Part shown: in pieces, positions 60,991 through 64,000 of the stretch | Numbering within the stretch: position 1 is the first letter of the stretch | Layout of the letters: each line of letters opens with the position of its first letter | Assembly (NCBI GenBank): GCA_947359465.1 | Contig: OX375873.1 | Span: 43,682,437 to 43,746,436, forward strand | DNA length: 64,000 nucleotides | Source of the DNA: Metellina segmentata | Taxonomy: Eukaryota; Arthropoda; Arachnida; Araneae; Tetragnathidae | Direction of reading: 5' to 3' | Made by a program: the position numbers and the translations under genes | The notes under the pieces: model-generated | What the model was told of the DNA's origin: nothing | Seen by the model: the letters and a program-made list of their open reading frames with translations, nothing else | The model's database searches: none

Positions 60991-62313
60991 GACGCAGAAC
61001 TGTTTTCTTTATAATGCGACTCAGTGGTAATACAAATTACTAGTATCCATGGGCGGGGGACATTGATATACGATTGTAGATTATGAATAATTTATGATTG
61101 ACCAATATTTTTAAAGTATATTTAAGTTTTTAGTTAGAATCACGGGACAAAGTTGACATTTGTATTAAAACGACAATAAAGTTTCCCCGGGAATAAGGGA
61201 AAAGAACGGTCCTGTCCTGTGTAAAGCTGTACGTATGGTCAGGCGAGTGAGAGAAAAGTAGCAGTCAACAGCCCATTACAAATGTCAGAATTAAATTTTG
61301 CATGCAGAAATTCATTGCAAGCTACTCCATTCAAGACAGATTTATCTAGGTTTGGGTTTTAAAAATTATCATACATGTTCAGGCGTTGAATTCCCCACAA
61401 AGAGCAGACCTGCTTAGTCATGTTGAGAAATAGGGCGTTGTATCTTAGAGCATACTTACATTTTCTAAAGAGAGTACTAAAGTTAAGAGGAAGGCAGCTT
61501 CGTATTTCATGCTGTTTTAAGGAGGCTTTACTCAGAATTATCTTAAGTGAGGTACACTTGGTAAAAGATATTTTTAATGGCCTGATCCATGTGTTGATTT
61601 TTCATTCTAAAAGTAGACTTGTCTTGCACTCTTCTATTGGCAGATGAAGCTCAAATTAAATCTTCATGACTAACAAGTTGGGTTCGAAATTTTGATTATC
61701 ATGTACGTCAGATATATTTTTCAGTTTCCCCCCGTGCTCTAACCTTAAAATGAAACAATATACATGCTTTTGAAAAATTCCTTACTTCACATTTTCTCAC
61801 GAACCGATTGATTTAATGCCGACTTTATATTAGTGTAAGGGGTTTAAACAGAGTTTTACCCTTTGAGAAATAACCCTGTTCGAATAATTAACTGGTCAAT
61901 GTAGATAGTAATGAAATGTATTAGAACTATATTTAGAAGACCATCAGGGCATGTTTCTAACCAATCAACTCAATACTTATATTTTTAATTCAACACAATT
62001 TTATATATTGAGAAAAGAATGAAAAAGTGAAGCGAACTGGAATCATATGAACTTTTTGTTGCAGATTAGATTTGAATGTGATGTTTGCAGTTTATTTTAT
62101 GTGGTATAATTTAGTGCATTTGTTTTGCAACTTTCGTTTGACATGGAGGAAATTGCAATTGTTTCTATAATGTTTTTTAACATAGGTTAATCTGAATCTT
62201 TCTTACTTGGTAGATGAAACAAAAGGATCAAATTATTAAATTTTGAATTTCTTTTGTTTCCGAAATGTACTAACTTTCTAATCAGATACATAACTTCTTA
62301 TTCCTTTGTGTAG

Positions 62314-62679
62314 AAGCTAAGATCAACAAATTCTGCAACCTGAAAATAACGGGCACCAGCGGATACATATCCTCTCCGGGATATCCTCGCTTCTATCCGA
62401 AAGTGTCCAACTGCACCTGGAATATAGAATCTTCCCTCAAGCAAGAAATGAAGCTCACCATCTTGGACATGGACATGAGGCCAGGGATACAATCGAAAGG
62501 AAAAGAACTGTGTCCGGATGCGCTTGTGGTGCTGGAGAACTCGCACAAAACCCGCTATACGTGTGGGCAAGCAAGGGACGAAACCAGAAAGCCCATTCTA
62601 ACAACAGGAGGACAAGTGCAGGTGGTTTTCAAGAGCAACGAATTTCTGCCATCCAGGGGTTTCCTTTTGCATTTCCAAT
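62314..62679 (+). CDS. Exon 4 of SUEL-like lectin/CUB protein gene: CUB domain
   Basis: The acceptor is CCTTTGTGTAG ending at 62313 and the donor is AAT before GTAAGT at 62680. The 366-bp exon encodes residues 122-243 and leaves phase 1. It contains a complete CUB domain from Cys129: GYISSPGYPRFYP, then SNCTWNI, strand LTILDMDM, CPDALVVLEN, RYTCGQ, and finally QVQVVFKSNEF with RGFLLHFQ. All four canonical CUB cysteines are present, as are the SPGYP-x-x-YP and C-x-W-x-I signatures. The usual Asp-Tyr after the third cysteine is Asp-Ala here; whether Ca2+ binding is retained cannot be judged by eye. An N-C-T glycosylation sequon overlaps the second cysteine. CUB domains mediate extracellular protein interactions. 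The open frame continues into the intron only by chance; the gene goes on past the window. Confidence 0.88.
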
Positions 62680-64000
62680 GTAAGTTCAAATTTTGTTTCC
62701 AATGCCGTTTACAAGTGAATTGTTTAGAACCAATATCGATCCGTTTCATATCGACTGGCATCCTTTTTAGAACAACTAGTTCAGTGGTTCTCGATCTGGA
62801 TTTTGTATTAACCAAAAAAAAAATCGTGTTTAGTACTCGTGTGGGTCATCTTTTGTTACCGTAACGTTGTTGTGTATGTTTAAAGTCACTTTGCTAGTTA
62901 GTTTGTGTTAATGACATCTGTTATGCTAAAGAGGAAATTAAACTTCCAAATCGTCGGCTTTCAAGTGAAACATTCCGTCAAATTTTCAAGATATGGATTG
63001 GTGTAGCTTTTCTAGACCAGATTAGGGTGATACTCAGACTGGTCTATTAAGTCATATTTTCTATGCATGAATGTTAGAATTCTTCTTGAGAAATTCAGTT
63101 TAGCTAGTGAACAGAATTTTTTCTGATTCGTTTTCTCAGAACTATGGTTTTTGACGGTGTGTTTCACACTTCACGAAATGTTCTAATGAACTTTATAAAT
63201 ATTTGAATCGATCTAAACTTCTAATTTAAAGGAGATGAACTATTCCTTCTTAAGTTATAGGATACACAAGTCACAAGTGCAGTAAACCAAAAATTAGAAT
63301 GAAACATAATAGGTCATAAAAGCGTCACCGAGTCAATGTAAAGGTTGAGAAAAATAGATTTTGTTTACCTGGAATACTACTGATTTCAGTTTCGTACGGT
63401 CTAGCTTATGCACCGAAGTATTAATCCAAATTTTTTAAGACCCCTAAAAGGAAGCATAATACAGTAAACGAATTAATAAAGTTTTTTTCGCATAAAAATT
63501 TTAAATGATGGAGGGGTCAGAATTTAAAGGCACATTATTTCCAATGCAATTATTTTTTTTTTTAAATCGACGTATGACGATTTTTACCATGACTGAATAA
63601 AAAAAAGCATTGCATTATAAATATTTGAATCGATCTAAACTTCTAATTTAAAGGAGATGAACTATTCCTTCTTAAGTTATAGGATACACAAGTCACAAGT
63701 GCAGTAAACCAAAAATTAGAATGAAACATAATAGGTCATAAAAGCGTCACCGAGTCAATGTAAAGGTTGAGAAAAATAGATTTTGTTTACCTGGAATACT
63801 ACTGATTTCAGTTTCGTACGGTCTAGCTTATGCACCGAAGTATTAATCCAAATTTTTTAAGACCCCTAAAAGGAAGCATAATACAGTAAACGAATTAATA
63901 AAGTTTTTTTCGCATAAAAATTTTAAATGATGGAGGGGTCAGAATTTAAAGGCACATTATTTCCAATGCAATTATTTTTTTTTAAATCGACGTATGACGA
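62680..64000 (+). other. Intron 4 of the lectin/CUB gene (5' part)
   Basis: It begins with the donor GTAAGT. The frame of exon 4 stays open for about 185 bases more by chance, but the donor is strong and the coding character ends. The only recognisable content is the tandem duplication at 63193-64000. Confidence 0.75.
63193..64000. repeat. Nearly identical 422-bp tandem duplication, cut by the window end
   Basis: TTATAAATATTTGAATCG begins at 63193 and at 63615. The following roughly 385 bp are the same in both copies as far as I can compare; the only difference noticed is the length of one T run (11 versus 9) just before AAATCGACGTATGACGA. The second copy is truncated by the end of the window. 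The near identity suggests a very recent duplication or an assembly artefact. Confidence 0.95.

Larger units (their letters stand above)
53311..62313 (+). other. Intron 3 of the lectin/CUB gene (9 kb)
   Basis: It begins GTAAGC and ends TTTGTGTAG. It is dominated by a SINE cluster (54236-58130), a piggyBac-type MITE and a local duplication. In about 53320-54230, 56750-57255, 58130-58860, 59340-60540 and 61000-62310 I see nothing beyond AT-rich sequence and short unmatched open frames; a somewhat GC-richer stretch lies at 56780-57080. Confidence 0.75.

Noticed and set aside
62298..62815. Minus-strand frames across exon 4
   Set aside because: They are shadows of the CUB exon on the other strand.

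Overview
The window looks like AT-rich nuclear DNA of an invertebrate animal, most likely an arthropod and possibly a spider. The reasons are four coding exons with consensus GT/AG splice sites in compatible phases, introns of about 9 to 30 kb, and a dense population of tRNA-derived SINEs, Helitrons, MITEs and Tc1/mariner relics. There is no bacterial operon structure, rRNA, convincing functional tRNA or CRISPR array. The taxonomic guess is inference.

One host gene on the plus strand appears to span the window. Exon 1 (1956-2028) encodes a signal peptide. Exon 2 (32020-32206) and exon 3 (53207-53310) together encode a cysteine-rich module resembling a SUEL/galactose-binding lectin domain. Exon 4 (62314-62679) encodes a four-cysteine CUB domain. 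The phases chain exactly: 1 to 1, 2 to 2, 1 to 1, ending in phase 1. The visible part gives 243 codons of a secreted or type I membrane protein with no stop, and the 3' remainder lies beyond the window. The family member and function are unknown; extracellular carbohydrate or protein binding is the reasonable expectation.

Everything else is upstream flank and introns filled with mobile DNA. Upstream (1-1955): a hAT remnant with a perfect 8-bp duplication lies nested in a TAA-flanked MITE, ending about 185 bp before the start codon. Intron 1 (2029-32019): a TTAA-flanked element at 4824-5555, a MITE at 8379-8638, a Helitron-like element on the minus strand at 11346-12899 with an array of tiny-loop hairpins and internal 185-bp repeats, a plus-strand Helitron-like element at 15987-17707 carrying minisatellites, and SINE pieces. 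Intron 2 (32207-53206): a minus-strand Helitron-like element at 33591-34220, a piggyBac-type MITE at 38607-39079 with three 37-bp iterations, a decayed mariner-type element at 39720-41022 whose catalytic spacing suggests DD41D, an internally deleted Tc1 element at 42344-43238, a TA-flanked MITE at 48036-48315, and several local duplications. Intron 3 (53311-62313): a SINE cluster at 54236-58130, a second copy of the piggyBac-type MITE at 58863-59334, and a local tandem duplication at 60544-60990. Intron 4 (from 62680): a nearly perfect 422-bp tandem duplication that runs off the window end.

No element shows an intact transposase or replicase, so the mobile DNA here is fossil or non-autonomous. 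I found no clearly new biological system. The most unusual structures are the hairpin arrays in the Helitron-like ends, the DD41D-like element, the piggyBac-type MITE with iterations, and the terminal duplication.
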